Origin: Terrihalobacillus insolitus
GTDB lineage: Bacteria; Bacillota; Bacilli; Bacillales; Amphibacillaceae
Length of the DNA stretch: 64,000 nt
Direction: 5' to 3'
NCBI RefSeq assembly: GCF_028416575.1
Contig: NZ_JAMQKB010000001.1
Coordinates: 109,649 to 173,648, forward strand
In this document: piece after piece, positions 31,568 to 40,402 of the stretch
How positions within the stretch are numbered: position 1 is the stretch's first letter
Layout of the letters: each line of letters starts with the position of its first letter
Notes under the pieces: model-generated
The model's database searches: none
What the model was told of the DNA's origin: nothing
The model's input: only the letters and a program-made list of their open reading frames with translations
Made by a program: the position numbers and the translations under genes

Positions 31568-32550
31568 GTACCCTATTAGAAGTAAAAGATTTAAAAAAAC
31601 ATTTTCCAGTTAAAGGGGACTCTCTTTTTACAAAGGAAATGAAAACGGTCAAAGCAGTTGATGGTGTTTCCTTTACTGTGAACAAAGGGGAAACATTGGG
31701 ACTTGTTGGGGAAAGTGGGTGCGGGAAATCTACCACTGGACGTACCATTCTTAAATTGGTAGAACCTACTTCGGGTGAGATCTATTTCCGTGGTGAAAAT
31801 ATCACGTCCTTTCAAGGTGAAAAAATGCGAAAGCTACGAAAAGAAATGCAAATCATTTTTCAGGATCCATACGCTTCCCTTAACCCTAGGAAGACAATTG
31901 AACAAATAATTACAGAACCGATGAAAATTTTCAACATACCAAAACGAGACAGAAACAAAAAGCTGAACCGCCTATTAGATGTTGTTGGATTAAGCTCTTA
32001 TCACAAGGTACGTTATCCACATGAATTTAGTGGTGGACAACGACAGCGTATCGGTATTGCGCGTGCATTGGCACTAGAGCCTGAACTTGTCATTTGTGAT
32101 GAACCGGTATCTGCCCTAGATGTCTCTATTCAAGCACAGGTTGTCAATCTAATGGAAGATTTACAGGAAGAATTTAACCTTACGTACATTTTTATTGCAC
32201 ACGATTTAAGTGTCGTTCATCACATTAGTGACAGGGTCGCGGTCATGTATCTTGGACAAATCGTTGAAACCGGTCAAGTGGATGAATTGTACAAAAACCC
32301 AAAACATCCCTATACACAGGCATTGTTGTCTGCCATTCCAGAGGCAGATCCAACGATACAAAAAGAAAGAATTGTCGTAAAAGGTGACCTTCCTTCACCA
32401 TCGAATCCACCACAAGGCTGTAAATTCCATACAAGGTGCCCGTATGCGGAGGAAATATGTAGAACAGTGAATCCTGCATTGAAACAAGTCTCAACAGGTG
32501 GACAACAAGCAGCCTGTCACTTTGTTAAGGAGGTGGTAGAGGAATATTGA
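31564..32550 (+). CDS. Peptide ABC transporter ATPase, DppF/OppF type
   Basis: In this 328-residue protein the Walker A is GESGCGKSTTGR (about residues 52-63), the signature FSGGQRQRIGIARAL, and Walker B LVICDEPVSALD. The C-terminal CKFHTRCPYAEEIC extension is again typical of the oligopeptide subfamily. The start at 31564 overlaps the previous stop as ATGA. It forms a heterodimer with the preceding ATPase on the cytosolic face of the permease. Confidence 0.92.
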   Translation: MSTLLEVKDLKKHFPVKGDSLFTKEMKTVKAVDGVSFTVNKGETLGLVGESGCGKSTTGRTILKLVEPTSGEIYFRGENITSFQGEKMRKLRKEMQIIFQDPYASLNPRKTIEQIITEPMKIFNIPKRDRNKKLNRLLDVVGLSSYHKVRYPHEFSGGQRQRIGIARALALEPELVICDEPVSALDVSIQAQVVNLMEDLQEEFNLTYIFIAHDLSVVHHISDRVAVMYLGQIVETGQVDELYKNPKHPYTQALLSAIPEADPTIQKERIVVKGDLPSPSNPPQGCKFHTRCPYAEEICRTVNPALKQVSTGGQQAACHFVKEVVEEY

Positions 32551-32605
32551 TCCATTTTCCAACGGTACTTAATCATTATTTATTAAATTTAAGGGGGAAA
32601 CAATT

Positions 32606-34258
32606 TTGAAGAAAAAAGCACTTTGGACATTGCTTAGCTTATTGTTGATCATGATTATAACGATAAGTGGATGTAGTGGAGATGAGAAAGCCAACTCAGA
32701 TGATCAGAAAGACGCTTCTGATGATACAGAGCAAACGAATGACGACAATGAAGACAGTGACGACGGTAAGAAAACGTTCGTTTTTGGACGTGGGGCCGAC
32801 TCTGTACAGCTTGACCCATCGAAAGTAACAGATGGTGAATCGATTTACGTTACGAACCAAATTTATGACACATTAGTTCGTTATGAGGAAGAAAGCACAG
32901 AAGTAAGACCTGCTTTAGCAACCGAGTGGGACACTAGTGATGATGGATTAACTTGGACATTCACACTGCGTGAGGGTGTCAAATTCCACGATGGCACCGA
33001 CTTTACAGCAGAGGATGTCGTTTTCAATTTTGAGCGTTGGGCATCAAGTGCTGAGAACATTTACTATGGATACATGTTTGGCGCTACAGAAGATAATCTA
33101 AGTGGAATTATTGATAAGGTAGAGGCAACAGGTGACTATGAAGTTCAAATTACATTGTCTGAGCCTAATGCTCCATTCCTTTCTACATTAGCTATGCCAC
33201 CATTTGGTATTGCTAGCCCAGATGCGATCGAAAAATATGGGGAAGATTACTTTAAAAATCCAGTTGGTACTGGCCCATTTGTTTTCAAGGAATGGATTGT
33301 TGATGACAGTATTACATTAACTAAAAACGAAGAATATTTTGGTGAAGTGGCTAAAGTCGATGAAGTTATTTTCCGAACCATTCCAGATAATGGCGCTCGT
33401 TTCATGGAACTACAAGCTGGATCCATTGATGCGATGAACGGGTTGAACCCACAAGACATTGACACAGCGGAATCAGATGAAAACCTACAAGTTATCCGTA
33501 GACCATCAATGAATGTTAGTTACATGGCTATGAACACAGACAAAGAAGGACCAATGTCTAATAAACTAGTTCGGCAGGCAGTAAACTTAGCAATTGACAA
33601 AGATAAGCTAATGACTCTTTTTGAAGGAATCGGTAAACCAGCCAAAAACCCATTACCACCTTCCATCTGGGGTTACAATGACGAAATTGAAGACTATGGT
33701 TATGACATTGAAGAAGCAAAACGACTGCTTGCTGAAGCTGGGTATGGAGATGGTTTTGAGGTTTCTTTGTATACCATGTCTAACCCACGACCATACCTAC
33801 CACAGCCAAAGGTGACTGCACAAGCAATCCAGCAAATGCTGTCAGAAGTAAACATTAAGGTAAATATAGTAGAAAACGATTGGGATACACATCTAACGAA
33901 AACAGAAAACGGCGAACACGATATGGCGTTCTTAGGATGGACTGGCGACAATGGTGACCCAGATAACTTCCTATACGTTTTACTTGATAAAGACAATGCG
34001 AAAAAAGGCTCTGCAGGAAATATCGCATTTTATAAAAACGATGAAGTGCACGACTTGCTTAAATCAGCACAAACAGAAATGGATCAAGCAAAACGAACAG
34101 ATTATTACATGCAAGCACAAGAGATTATTAAAGAAGATGCACCATGGTTCCCGATTGCCCATACGACACCACCGATCGCTGCAAGTGCAGATGTAGTAGA
34201 CTACCTGCCACACCCAACAGGCAGTGAACCATTTAATTTCTTAGATATTAAAGAATAA
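32606..34258 (+). CDS. Peptide ABC transporter substrate-binding lipoprotein
   Basis: This 550-residue SBP_bac_5 protein has a signal peptide with a lipobox, IITISGC, at about residues 17-23, so lipidated at Cys23 (by Lgt, encoded at 48729) and anchored outside the membrane. An acidic Asp/Glu/Ser linker (residues about 24-55) precedes the mature domain, which starts TFVFGRGADSVQLDPSKVTD and continues with YDTLVRYEEEST and GVKFHDGTDFTAEDVVFNFE, all family signatures. The acidic, low-lysine mature surface is in keeping with a salt-tolerant host. It probably binds di- or oligopeptides. Confidence 0.92.
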   Translation: MKKKALWTLLSLLLIMIITISGCSGDEKANSDDQKDASDDTEQTNDDNEDSDDGKKTFVFGRGADSVQLDPSKVTDGESIYVTNQIYDTLVRYEEESTEVRPALATEWDTSDDGLTWTFTLREGVKFHDGTDFTAEDVVFNFERWASSAENIYYGYMFGATEDNLSGIIDKVEATGDYEVQITLSEPNAPFLSTLAMPPFGIASPDAIEKYGEDYFKNPVGTGPFVFKEWIVDDSITLTKNEEYFGEVAKVDEVIFRTIPDNGARFMELQAGSIDAMNGLNPQDIDTAESDENLQVIRRPSMNVSYMAMNTDKEGPMSNKLVRQAVNLAIDKDKLMTLFEGIGKPAKNPLPPSIWGYNDEIEDYGYDIEEAKRLLAEAGYGDGFEVSLYTMSNPRPYLPQPKVTAQAIQQMLSEVNIKVNIVENDWDTHLTKTENGEHDMAFLGWTGDNGDPDNFLYVLLDKDNAKKGSAGNIAFYKNDEVHDLLKSAQTEMDQAKRTDYYMQAQEIIKEDAPWFPIAHTTPPIAASADVVDYLPHPTGSEPFNFLDIKE

Positions 34259-34291
34259 ACATTCTTGCTAGCACTACTCTTAGGAATGCCA

Positions 34292-34348
34292 AAGAAGTTA
34301 CCTTTGAAGAAGTTGAACACGCACTTAAACATTCAAAGGTAACTTCTT
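34292..34348 (+). terminator. 17-bp perfect hairpin between binding protein and permease genes
   Basis: AAGAAGTTACCTTTGAA and its exact complement flank a 23-nt loop. There is no T-run after it, so it may stabilise the binding-protein mRNA or cause partial termination, the usual way of making binding protein in excess. The loop holds most of a 22-bp sequence (34312-34333) found again at 37081. Confidence 0.6.
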
Positions 34349-34426
34349 CATTACTTGAATACAGGTTCTTAATTGGAATGAACCAGTTCGATCACAAATG
34401 TTAGCAAAATCAATGGAGGAATGTAC

Positions 34427-35431
34427 ATGCTTAAGTACATTATAAGAAGACTAGCAATGCTCATTCCCGTACTACTTGGTGTTTCTATCCTTGCATTTTC
34501 CCTAATGCAGCTAATACCAGGAGATCCAGCAAGAAGCATGCTAGGTGAAAAAGCGACCGAATCACAGTTAATGCAACTTCGTGAAGAAATGGGATTAAAC
34601 GATCCTTACATTGTTCAATATGGACGTTTTTTAGGAAGTGTACTGCAAGGGGATTTAGGGGAATCGATTAAATCGAAAGAAGATATTAGTGTAGAGCTAT
34701 TAAATCGATTACCAGCAACAATTGAATTAACGATGTTTGCGATGATATTGGCAATCGTTGTCGGAATATTGGCCGGTGTGATTGCTGCAGTAAAGCAATA
34801 CTCTTGGTTCGATAACCTAAGTATGACTGGTGCACTTTTTGGTGTATCGTTACCCATTTTTTGGCTTGGACTCATGATGATATGGCTTTTCTCCGTGAAA
34901 TTAGGAATCCTTCCTGCCTCTGGACGATTATCTAATGATGTAGAGCTGAATACCATTACGAATTTTTATTTGTTGGACAGTATTCTAACTGGTAACTGGG
35001 TAGCTTTTAAAGACGTTTTTACACATTTGCTCATGCCTGGAGTTGCATTAGGTACGATTCCAATGGCAATTATCGCTCGTATGACGCGTTCGAGTATGCT
35101 CGAAGTAATGAAACAGGACTATATTCGTACAGCAAATGCAAAAGGTTTAGCAAGGCATTTAATCGTTTTTCGGCATGCATTAAAAAACGCATTCTTACCA
35201 GTATTAACTGTTATTGGACTCCAATTTGGCCTTTTACTTGGCGGTGCAGTTCTAACAGAAACAATCTTCTCTTGGCCTGGTGTGGGGCGCTATGTCTACC
35301 TTGCTGTATTAGGACGTGATTACCCCGTCGTACAGGGCGCTATTTTAATTATCGCGATTATTTTTGTACTCGTTAATTTGATTACAGATATCTTATACAA
35401 ATATTTTGATCCGAGAATTAGCTATAATTAG
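34427..35431 (+). CDS. Peptide ABC transporter permease, DppB/OppB type
   Basis: This 334-residue protein has six transmembrane helices. It opens MLKYIIRRLAMLIPVLLGVS, with PGDPARSMLGEKATESQLMQ in the first extracytosolic loop, and has a cytosolic EAA loop (TANAKGLARHLIVFRHALKN) that docks the ATPases. ATG 34427 is favoured by GGAGG, 8 bp upstream. It pairs with the next permease gene. Confidence 0.93.
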   Translation: MLKYIIRRLAMLIPVLLGVSILAFSLMQLIPGDPARSMLGEKATESQLMQLREEMGLNDPYIVQYGRFLGSVLQGDLGESIKSKEDISVELLNRLPATIELTMFAMILAIVVGILAGVIAAVKQYSWFDNLSMTGALFGVSLPIFWLGLMMIWLFSVKLGILPASGRLSNDVELNTITNFYLLDSILTGNWVAFKDVFTHLLMPGVALGTIPMAIIARMTRSSMLEVMKQDYIRTANAKGLARHLIVFRHALKNAFLPVLTVIGLQFGLLLGGAVLTETIFSWPGVGRYVYLAVLGRDYPVVQGAILIIAIIFVLVNLITDILYKYFDPRISYN

Positions 35432-35448
35432 GAAAGGAAGTGAGCGAC

Positions 35449-36357
35449 ATGTCAGCAGAACCACATATATCACCACCACAGTTAGAAGTAAGCAAACCAA
35501 AAGCTCACCCAAAATCCTCCAGTTTATGGCTGGATGCTCTTTCAAGACTTGTTAAAAGTAAAACCTCATTTATTGGGTTGTGTCTCATTTTACTATTAAT
35601 CCTTACTGCTATTTTTGCACCAGTTATCGCGACCTATGACCCTACTGAAGTGCAACTACTTGATCGTTACCAAGCACCATCTTCGGAACATTGGTTAGGC
35701 ACGGATGAGCTTGGACGGGACATTTTTTCAAGAATTGTTTATGGGAGCCGTATATCGATCCAAGTTGGTGTGATTGCAGTTGGTATTTCTGCTATAGTCG
35801 GCATTTTATTAGGTGGCATCGCCGGTTACTTTGGACGCTGGGTTGACCAAATCATTATGCGTATTATTGACATTTTGATGGCTTTTCCTAGTATTCTACT
35901 AGCTATTGCATTAGTTGCTGTTTTAGGTCCAAGTTTAACAAATGCCATGATTGCTGTAGGGATTGTCGGTGTTCCCCAGTTTGCTAGAATTGTTCGATCC
36001 ACAGTATTGTCGGTAAAGGAAACGGAATATATTGAAGCCGCGAGAGCTATTGGTGCAAAAAGTAATCGAATTCTCTTCCAGCATGTGTTACCAAACTGTA
36101 CGGCACCAATTATTGTACAGGCAACACTTGGTATTGGTACTGCAATCTTAGATGCAGCAGGGTTAAGCTTCCTCGGGCTTGGAGCACAACCACCCGCACC
36201 AGAATGGGGAGCAATGCTAAGTGATGGCAGGGCTGCCTTACAAACGTCCCCATGGGTTATAACATTCCCTGGCATCGCTATCTTTCTTGTCGTTCTTGCC
36301 TTTAACCTATTCGGTGATGGCTTGCGTGATGCGCTAGACCCACGATTAAAACAATGA
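35449..36357 (+). CDS. Peptide ABC transporter permease, DppC/OppC type
   Basis: This protein has about 302 residues. An N-terminal cytosolic stretch of about 45 residues precedes six transmembrane helices (GLCLILLLILTAIFAPVIA, GVIAVGISAIVGILLGGIAG). HWLGTDELGRDIFSRIVYGS is the DppC signature, and AARAIGAKSNRILFQHVLP the EAA loop. ATG 35449 is chosen behind GGAAAGGAAG. A GTG at 35440 is an alternative. It is the last gene of the importer operon, followed by a clear terminator. Confidence 0.93.
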   Translation: MSAEPHISPPQLEVSKPKAHPKSSSLWLDALSRLVKSKTSFIGLCLILLLILTAIFAPVIATYDPTEVQLLDRYQAPSSEHWLGTDELGRDIFSRIVYGSRISIQVGVIAVGISAIVGILLGGIAGYFGRWVDQIIMRIIDILMAFPSILLAIALVAVLGPSLTNAMIAVGIVGVPQFARIVRSTVLSVKETEYIEAARAIGAKSNRILFQHVLPNCTAPIIVQATLGIGTAILDAAGLSFLGLGAQPPAPEWGAMLSDGRAALQTSPWVITFPGIAIFLVVLAFNLFGDGLRDALDPRLKQ

Positions 36358-36423
36358 AAATCATTCGAATGAATATTAATGGCGAAAATAGAAAACTAGT
36401 TACAGCAACTAAATAATTAGTTA

Positions 36424-36462
36424 AAATAAAAGGGAAAGCTAGTAGCTTTTCCTTTTATTTTT
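36424..36462 (+). terminator. Terminator of the peptide ABC operon
   Basis: AAATAAAAGGGAAAGCT pairs with AGCTTTTCCTTTTATTT around a tiny loop and runs into TTTTT. It separates the importer operon from the following exported-protein/two-component genes. Confidence 0.8.
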
Positions 36463-36489
36463 ATGCAAACTATTTAAGGAGTTCAAAAT

Positions 36490-37080
36490 ATGAATAAGTA
36501 CAACGTTGCGATCATTTGTCTTGTAGTTGCATTTTATCTCTTTTTCTATCCCTCTTTGCAGCTATCCAGTCAACATATTAATGTGTACCCAAATCTTCCT
36601 GCACCATTAGGGAAAGAACCAATTTTGTTTACTTCGGCAGGACAAGCTGCCGAAAATTCTATATTATCTAACTTTGCGAATCAACTACATTTAGAAGGTG
36701 ATTACCGTCCAAGAGCATTAGCTTCTGATTTGTACGACTATGAAACGTTAGTTATTGCGATAGGATACAGCCAAAATGGCGTATTAAATACGGGAAGAAA
36801 TTTTCAAAAAGAACAAAAAAGAACCATTACCTTATTGAAGGAAGCAAAACAAAGAGATATGCCGATCCTTCTCGTTCAAATTGCTGGAAAAAATAGAGGA
36901 AACCAGCATACACAGGAATTGCTTCTCAGTTCTGTTCCATATGCAAGTTACTTTCTCGGATTAAAAAATATGAACAAAAGAACAGAAATGATAGAAAAAA
37001 TCAGCTCCAATAACATTCCTTATACTTTAGTGAGTGACTTAAATGATTTAAAAACCCCGTTTAATTCTTTTTTCCGTTAG
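36490..37080 (+). CDS. Exported or membrane-anchored DUF6305-like protein
   Basis: This 196-residue protein has an N-terminal hydrophobic helix (VAIICLVVAFYLFFYPSLQL, residues 5-24) without a lipobox, so it is secreted or membrane anchored with its body outside. PILFTSAGQAAENSILSNFA (about residues 44-63), ETLVIAIGYSQNGVLNTGRN (about 85-104) and MPILLVQIAGKNRG (about 119-132) resemble the TSAGQS.../G-S-x-KG/HIGG pattern of the DUF6305 family as I recall it. The function is unknown. It precedes a histidine kinase and response regulator on the same strand and may be their sensory accessory. AAGGAG precedes the ATG. Confidence 0.6.
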   Translation: MNKYNVAIICLVVAFYLFFYPSLQLSSQHINVYPNLPAPLGKEPILFTSAGQAAENSILSNFANQLHLEGDYRPRALASDLYDYETLVIAIGYSQNGVLNTGRNFQKEQKRTITLLKEAKQRDMPILLVQIAGKNRGNQHTQELLLSSVPYASYFLGLKNMNKRTEMIEKISSNNIPYTLVSDLNDLKTPFNSFFR

Positions 37081-37102
37081 GTTGAACACGCACTTAAACA
37101 TT
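37081..37102. repeat. 22-bp repeat identical to 34312-34333
   Basis: The 22 bases beginning GTTGAACACGCACTTAAAC are identical to those in the hairpin loop at 34312-34333. The inner GAACACGCACTT also equals the outer end of the MITE-like element (9731, 11213). It lies between the DUF6305-like gene and the kinase gene. Confidence 0.6.
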
Positions 37103-37119
37103 AAAAGAGGATGAATACA

Positions 37120-38478
37120 ATGAGAAGTAAAAGCTTAGTTGTAGCTGGAATAATTGGTGTATTTCTTATCATTTATGGCCAACTTTTCCCGTCCATGTCC
37201 CAGGACTGGTCTTTTTATATGTTAAATACAATTGAAAAGAGCATTCAAACCAGGGATAATGGTGCACTATTGATCATTTCCTTCTCCTATGTCGCTCGAT
37301 ACGTTATACTGTTTTTTATCCTTTATCTTGGTTCCTTTTTAGTGGCAAATTATGTAACAAATGAACAAAATAACGTTTTATTTCAAATCATATTTATCTT
37401 CTGCACACTTGGCAGTATTTTTTTGCTAAATCAACTATATGTAGAGTATATTCCCTTTTCCCTGCATCTTTTATTACTAAGCTTTTTACTATTTTTGAAA
37501 AACTATTTGCCTGAACAAAGATATTATTATTTAACATTTTCGATCGTTCTTATCCTATTGCTTATATCGTTTCAGTGGTTGAACTTGATACCTGCTCTAT
37601 CAGCTTTCAATATAGGCACTGACGATTTTGCAATAGCTCTAAAGATTGCAGATAAATTTCTTACAGGAGAAAGACTGTTTAATACTCTCTTTACTGTCCT
37701 TTTTGTTGTGTTTAGTTTAATAGCTATTATTTTTACTATTTTAGTTCATTTGTTTAACATGCAATTCATCACATTAAAAAAATATCAAAGGCAAGAGGTA
37801 GAGCTCAAGGAAACTCGGGTCGCACTAGTTGAATCAAAGGTATATCAAGAGATTCACACACTTGTTCATGATTTGAAGACTCCACTTGTTTCTGTCGATG
37901 GACTACTATCATTAATCGAAATGAAATACCCAATTCGTGAGGATGAAAAAATGCAGGATTATTTCAATCGACTTGATCGATCGATAAGAAAAATGAATGA
38001 TATGATCTCAGAAATATTGTACGAGGACATAAAGAAAGCAATCACAGTTGATGAATTACTTCGATACGTAACAAGTCATTTATCGTTAGACGACCAAAAG
38101 GTGACGCTATCCATTAAATTAGAAGATCATCTCCCCCTGATTCAAGTAAACAAAATACGATTCGCTCGTGCCATATCGAACCTATTAGAAAATGCAATTC
38201 TATCATTTAAAGGAAATTCAGGAAACATTCATATTCATGTAAAACAAATTAAAGAAGTTGTATTATTTCGGATAAGGGATGATGGACCAGGCATCAACGA
38301 GAACCACCTTAACAAAATATGGAAGGAAGGCTTTAGTACGAAAAACTCTACTGGTATTGGTTTATCCTTTGTCAAACGTGTCATAGAAAATCACGGTGGT
38401 AACATTTCGGTAAAAAGTAATGTCGGAAAGTACACGCAAATGGAAATTTTTCTTCCTGCTGTGCAAAAGGAGGTTTAG
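37120..38478 (+). CDS. Membrane sensor histidine kinase
   Basis: This 452-residue protein has about six transmembrane helices in residues 1-220 (LVVAGIIGVFLIIYGQLFP, YVILFFILYLGSFLVANYV, LFTVLFVVFSLIAIIFTILV). A cytosolic helix precedes the H-box EIHTLVHDLKTPLVSVDGLL (about residues 244-263, phospho-His in HDLKTP), then N-box NLLENAI, G1 RIRDDGPGI and G2 STGIGLSFVKRV. There is no PAS or HAMP domain. The start ATG 37120 has AGAGG at good distance. An ATG at 37111 is too close. The response regulator gene follows after 2 bp. The signal is unknown. Confidence 0.9.
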   Translation: MRSKSLVVAGIIGVFLIIYGQLFPSMSQDWSFYMLNTIEKSIQTRDNGALLIISFSYVARYVILFFILYLGSFLVANYVTNEQNNVLFQIIFIFCTLGSIFLLNQLYVEYIPFSLHLLLLSFLLFLKNYLPEQRYYYLTFSIVLILLLISFQWLNLIPALSAFNIGTDDFAIALKIADKFLTGERLFNTLFTVLFVVFSLIAIIFTILVHLFNMQFITLKKYQRQEVELKETRVALVESKVYQEIHTLVHDLKTPLVSVDGLLSLIEMKYPIREDEKMQDYFNRLDRSIRKMNDMISEILYEDIKKAITVDELLRYVTSHLSLDDQKVTLSIKLEDHLPLIQVNKIRFARAISNLLENAILSFKGNSGNIHIHVKQIKEVVLFRIRDDGPGINENHLNKIWKEGFSTKNSTGIGLSFVKRVIENHGGNISVKSNVGKYTQMEIFLPAVQKEV

Positions 38479-38480
38479 GG

Positions 38481-39083
38481 ATGATATTAATTATTGACGA
38501 TAATGAAGATATCCGATTTACGATTAGAGAAATATGCGAATTCGCTAATTGGAAGGTAATAGAAGCAGCTTCCGGAAAATCCGGAGTGGAACTGTTTACA
38601 AAAATGAAACCAGACCTTGTCATCGTTGACTATCATATGTCAGAATGGGACGGCCTAAAAACAACAAAAGAACTAAGAAGGCAAAACCAATCTGTTCCAA
38701 TCATTGTCTTAACGATCGACGAGCGCCAAGAAATTGCGAATGAATTTCTAAATGCTGGGGCTTCAGATTTCGCACTAAAGCCAATAAAAGCCCCTGATTT
38801 GATTTCAAGAATTAGATTAAATTTAAAAATAGGAAAGCTCACAAAAGGACAGTCAGAGGCATTCGTCGAAAAAGGAATTAATGTCGAAACACTACGCACG
38901 ATTAAAAATTTTCTACTCCATCAGACCGATGCTTTAACGATTGCTGAAATCCAAAAGGAACTGCCTGTAGCTTATCAGACAGTGCATCGATACCTTAATC
39001 ACCTAGTTGATAAGGGTGAGGCGGAAGTCATCTCTCATTATGGGAACAAAGGACGTCCAAAAAACAAATACAAATTACTGTAG
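38481..39083 (+). CDS. Response regulator with C-terminal winged helix (CitB-like)
   Basis: This is a 200-residue protein. The receiver domain (1-120) has acidic IDDNEDIR, phospho-acceptor Asp in DLVIVDYHMSEWDG (about residue 53), Thr in VLTIDER and Lys in FALKPIKAPD. The C-terminal part (about 135-200) has helix-turn-helix TIAEIQKELPVAYQTVHRYL and wing HYGNKGRPKNKYKLL, like CitB/DcuR-type regulators. It is paired with the kinase 2 bp upstream. Likely targets are this operon or the neighbouring peptide importer. That link is inferred. Confidence 0.9.
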   Translation: MILIIDDNEDIRFTIREICEFANWKVIEAASGKSGVELFTKMKPDLVIVDYHMSEWDGLKTTKELRRQNQSVPIIVLTIDERQEIANEFLNAGASDFALKPIKAPDLISRIRLNLKIGKLTKGQSEAFVEKGINVETLRTIKNFLLHQTDALTIAEIQKELPVAYQTVHRYLNHLVDKGEAEVISHYGNKGRPKNKYKLL

Positions 39084-39160
39084 TTACGCGATAAACGAGT
39101 ATAATTATGGTTTATTTCGGCGAAAAAAGGGAAGGATGGAGAAAAGAGTGTGATGCCAGT

Positions 39161-39266
39161 AGCGAACTCGTTTCAGCAAGCTGAAACATCGGGGAATCAG
39201 ATGGAGTCTCGACTCCACCTGATTGGAAATTCCCACCTACGCTTCGCTTAGAGGTGGGGGTCTAAA
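39161..39266. repeat. Hairpin repeat family A, full copy
   Basis: Three consecutive hairpins: TTTCAGC/GCTGAAA, AATCAGATGGAGTC/GACTCCACCTGATT, and CCCACCT/AGGTGGG around a GCTTCGCTT loop, ending in GTCTAAAACC. The whole 105 bp is nearly identical to 53485-53590. The third hairpin resembles 3'-end structures of some IS605/IS1341-type elements, so it may be a transposon-derived, non-autonomous RNA-structured repeat. It lies after the response regulator and may end that transcript. Confidence 0.75.
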
Positions 39267-39332
39267 ACCCTAAAACCATTTAAAGATAAAACGAATCCAC
39301 TCATAACCATTATTTTAAGCACAGCCTTTTTG

Positions 39333-39362
39333 TTTGACCTTTATTGACCATTTAGTTACTAT
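39333..39362 (+). promoter_or_regulatory. CtsR operator and sigma-A promoter of clpP
   Basis: TTTGACC-TTT-ATTGACC (39333-39349) is the CtsR heptad repeat on the opposite strand (GGTCAAT-AAA-GGTCAAA). It overlaps the promoter TTGACC (39334), 17 bp, TACTAT (39357-39362). Heat or protein stress releases CtsR in Bacillus. Confidence 0.85.
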
Positions 39363-39426
39363 GAAGATAGTTGCCAGACAAAAGGTGATGAATTTAAAAG
39401 AACCATGAAAAAGGAGGACGTACGAC

Positions 39427-40014
39427 ATGAATTTAATTCCAACAGTTATTGAACAAACGAACCGCGGAGAACGTGCATATGATATTTATTCCAGGCTATT
39501 AAAAGACCGTATTATTATGCTTGGTAGTGGTATTGATGATAACGTTGCAAACTCCATAGTAGCACAATTGCTTTTCCTAGCAGCAGAGGATCCGGAAAAA
39601 GACATTTCATTATACATCAATTCACCTGGAGGTTCCATTTCTGCAGGGATGGCAATCTATGATACGATGCAATTTATTAAACCCAATGTTTCAACAATTT
39701 GTATCGGAATGGCCGCTTCAATGGGCGCATTCCTATTAGCTGCAGGTGAAAAAGGAAAGCGTTATGCACTTCCAAACAGTGAGGTCATGATTCACCAACC
39801 ACTCGGTGGCACACAAGGGCAAGCAGCTGATATACAAATCCATGCTAAACGCATTATCCAAATGAGAGAAAACCTTAATAAGATTTTATCTGAGCGGACT
39901 GGACAACCGATTGAAGTGATTGAGCGTGATACGGATCGCGACAATTTCATGCCAGCTGAAAAAGCGAAGGAATATGGGCTAATTGACAAGGTTATGGAGA
40001 AAAAACCTGAATAA
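39427..40014 (+). CDS. clpP: ATP-dependent Clp protease proteolytic subunit
   Basis: This 195-residue serine protease forms the two-ring chamber partnered by ClpC, ClpX or ClpE. Catalytic Ser in [14 protein letters not shown] (about residue 97), His in VMIHQPLGG (about 122) and Asp in [10 protein letters not shown] (about 171). AAAGGAGGACGTACGAC precedes the ATG. It is a single gene controlled by a CtsR box, with a strong terminator after it. It degrades tmRNA-tagged proteins among others. Confidence 0.99.
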   Translation: MNLIPTVIEQTNRGERAYDIYSRLLKDRIIMLGSGIDDNVANSIVAQLLFLAAEDPEKDISLYINSPGGSISAGMAIYDTMQFIKPNVSTICIGMAASMGAFLLAAGEKGKRYALPNSEVMIHQPLGGTQGQAADIQIHAKRIIQMRENLNKILSERTGQPIEVIERDTDRDNFMPAEKAKEYGLIDKVMEKKPE

Positions 40015-40023
40015 ACTACTACG

Positions 40024-40060
40024 TAAACTGGAGCGAGGCAAACTCGCTCCAGTTTTTTTA
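40024..40060 (+). terminator. Terminator of clpP
   Basis: AACTGGAGCGAG pairs with CTCGCTCCAGTT and is followed by TTTTT. Confidence 0.9.
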
Positions 40061-40120
40061 CAATGGCCGTCTTTTATTCTGACCTCTTCCTTTGCTGTTC
40101 AAGGATTCACATGTATAAAA

Positions 40121-40375
40121 TTAACTTTCACTGACAAATGATAACAGCTCCTTTAATGCTTTCTCTTCATCATTCCCATCTGCGATCACCAGAATTTCTT
40201 CTCCAGAAGCAATAGCTAAGCTCATTAACCCCATAATACTTTTTGCATTGATTCTTTTACCATCCTTTTCAATAAATAGATCTGAAGTATAACTATTTGC
40301 TTTCTGTACAAATTGTGCAGCTGGTCTAGCCTGTAACCCTGTGGTCAGCTCTACAGTAACATACTTTTCAACCAC
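40121..40375 (-). CDS. crh: HPr-like catabolite repression protein Crh
   Basis: This 84-residue HPr paralogue has the EI-phosphorylated histidine replaced by Gln (TTGLQARPAA, Gln15), while the regulatory serine remains (NAKSIMGLMSLA, Ser46). It cannot carry PTS phosphate, but Ser46-P made by HprK (49571-50509) lets it act as CcpA corepressor. The start chosen is GTG 40375, with GAGGGG 8 bp upstream, which puts Gln and Ser exactly at positions 15 and 46. The ATG two codons earlier has the ribosome binding site too close. Last gene of the yvcI-rapZ-yvcK-whiA-crh cluster. Confidence 0.96.
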   Translation of the reverse strand: MVEKYVTVELTTGLQARPAAQFVQKANSYTSDLFIEKDGKRINAKSIMGLMSLAIASGEEILVIADGNDEEKALKELLSFVSES

Positions 40376-40402
40376 AATCATTTCCCCTCTCATATAGCAT
40401 AT

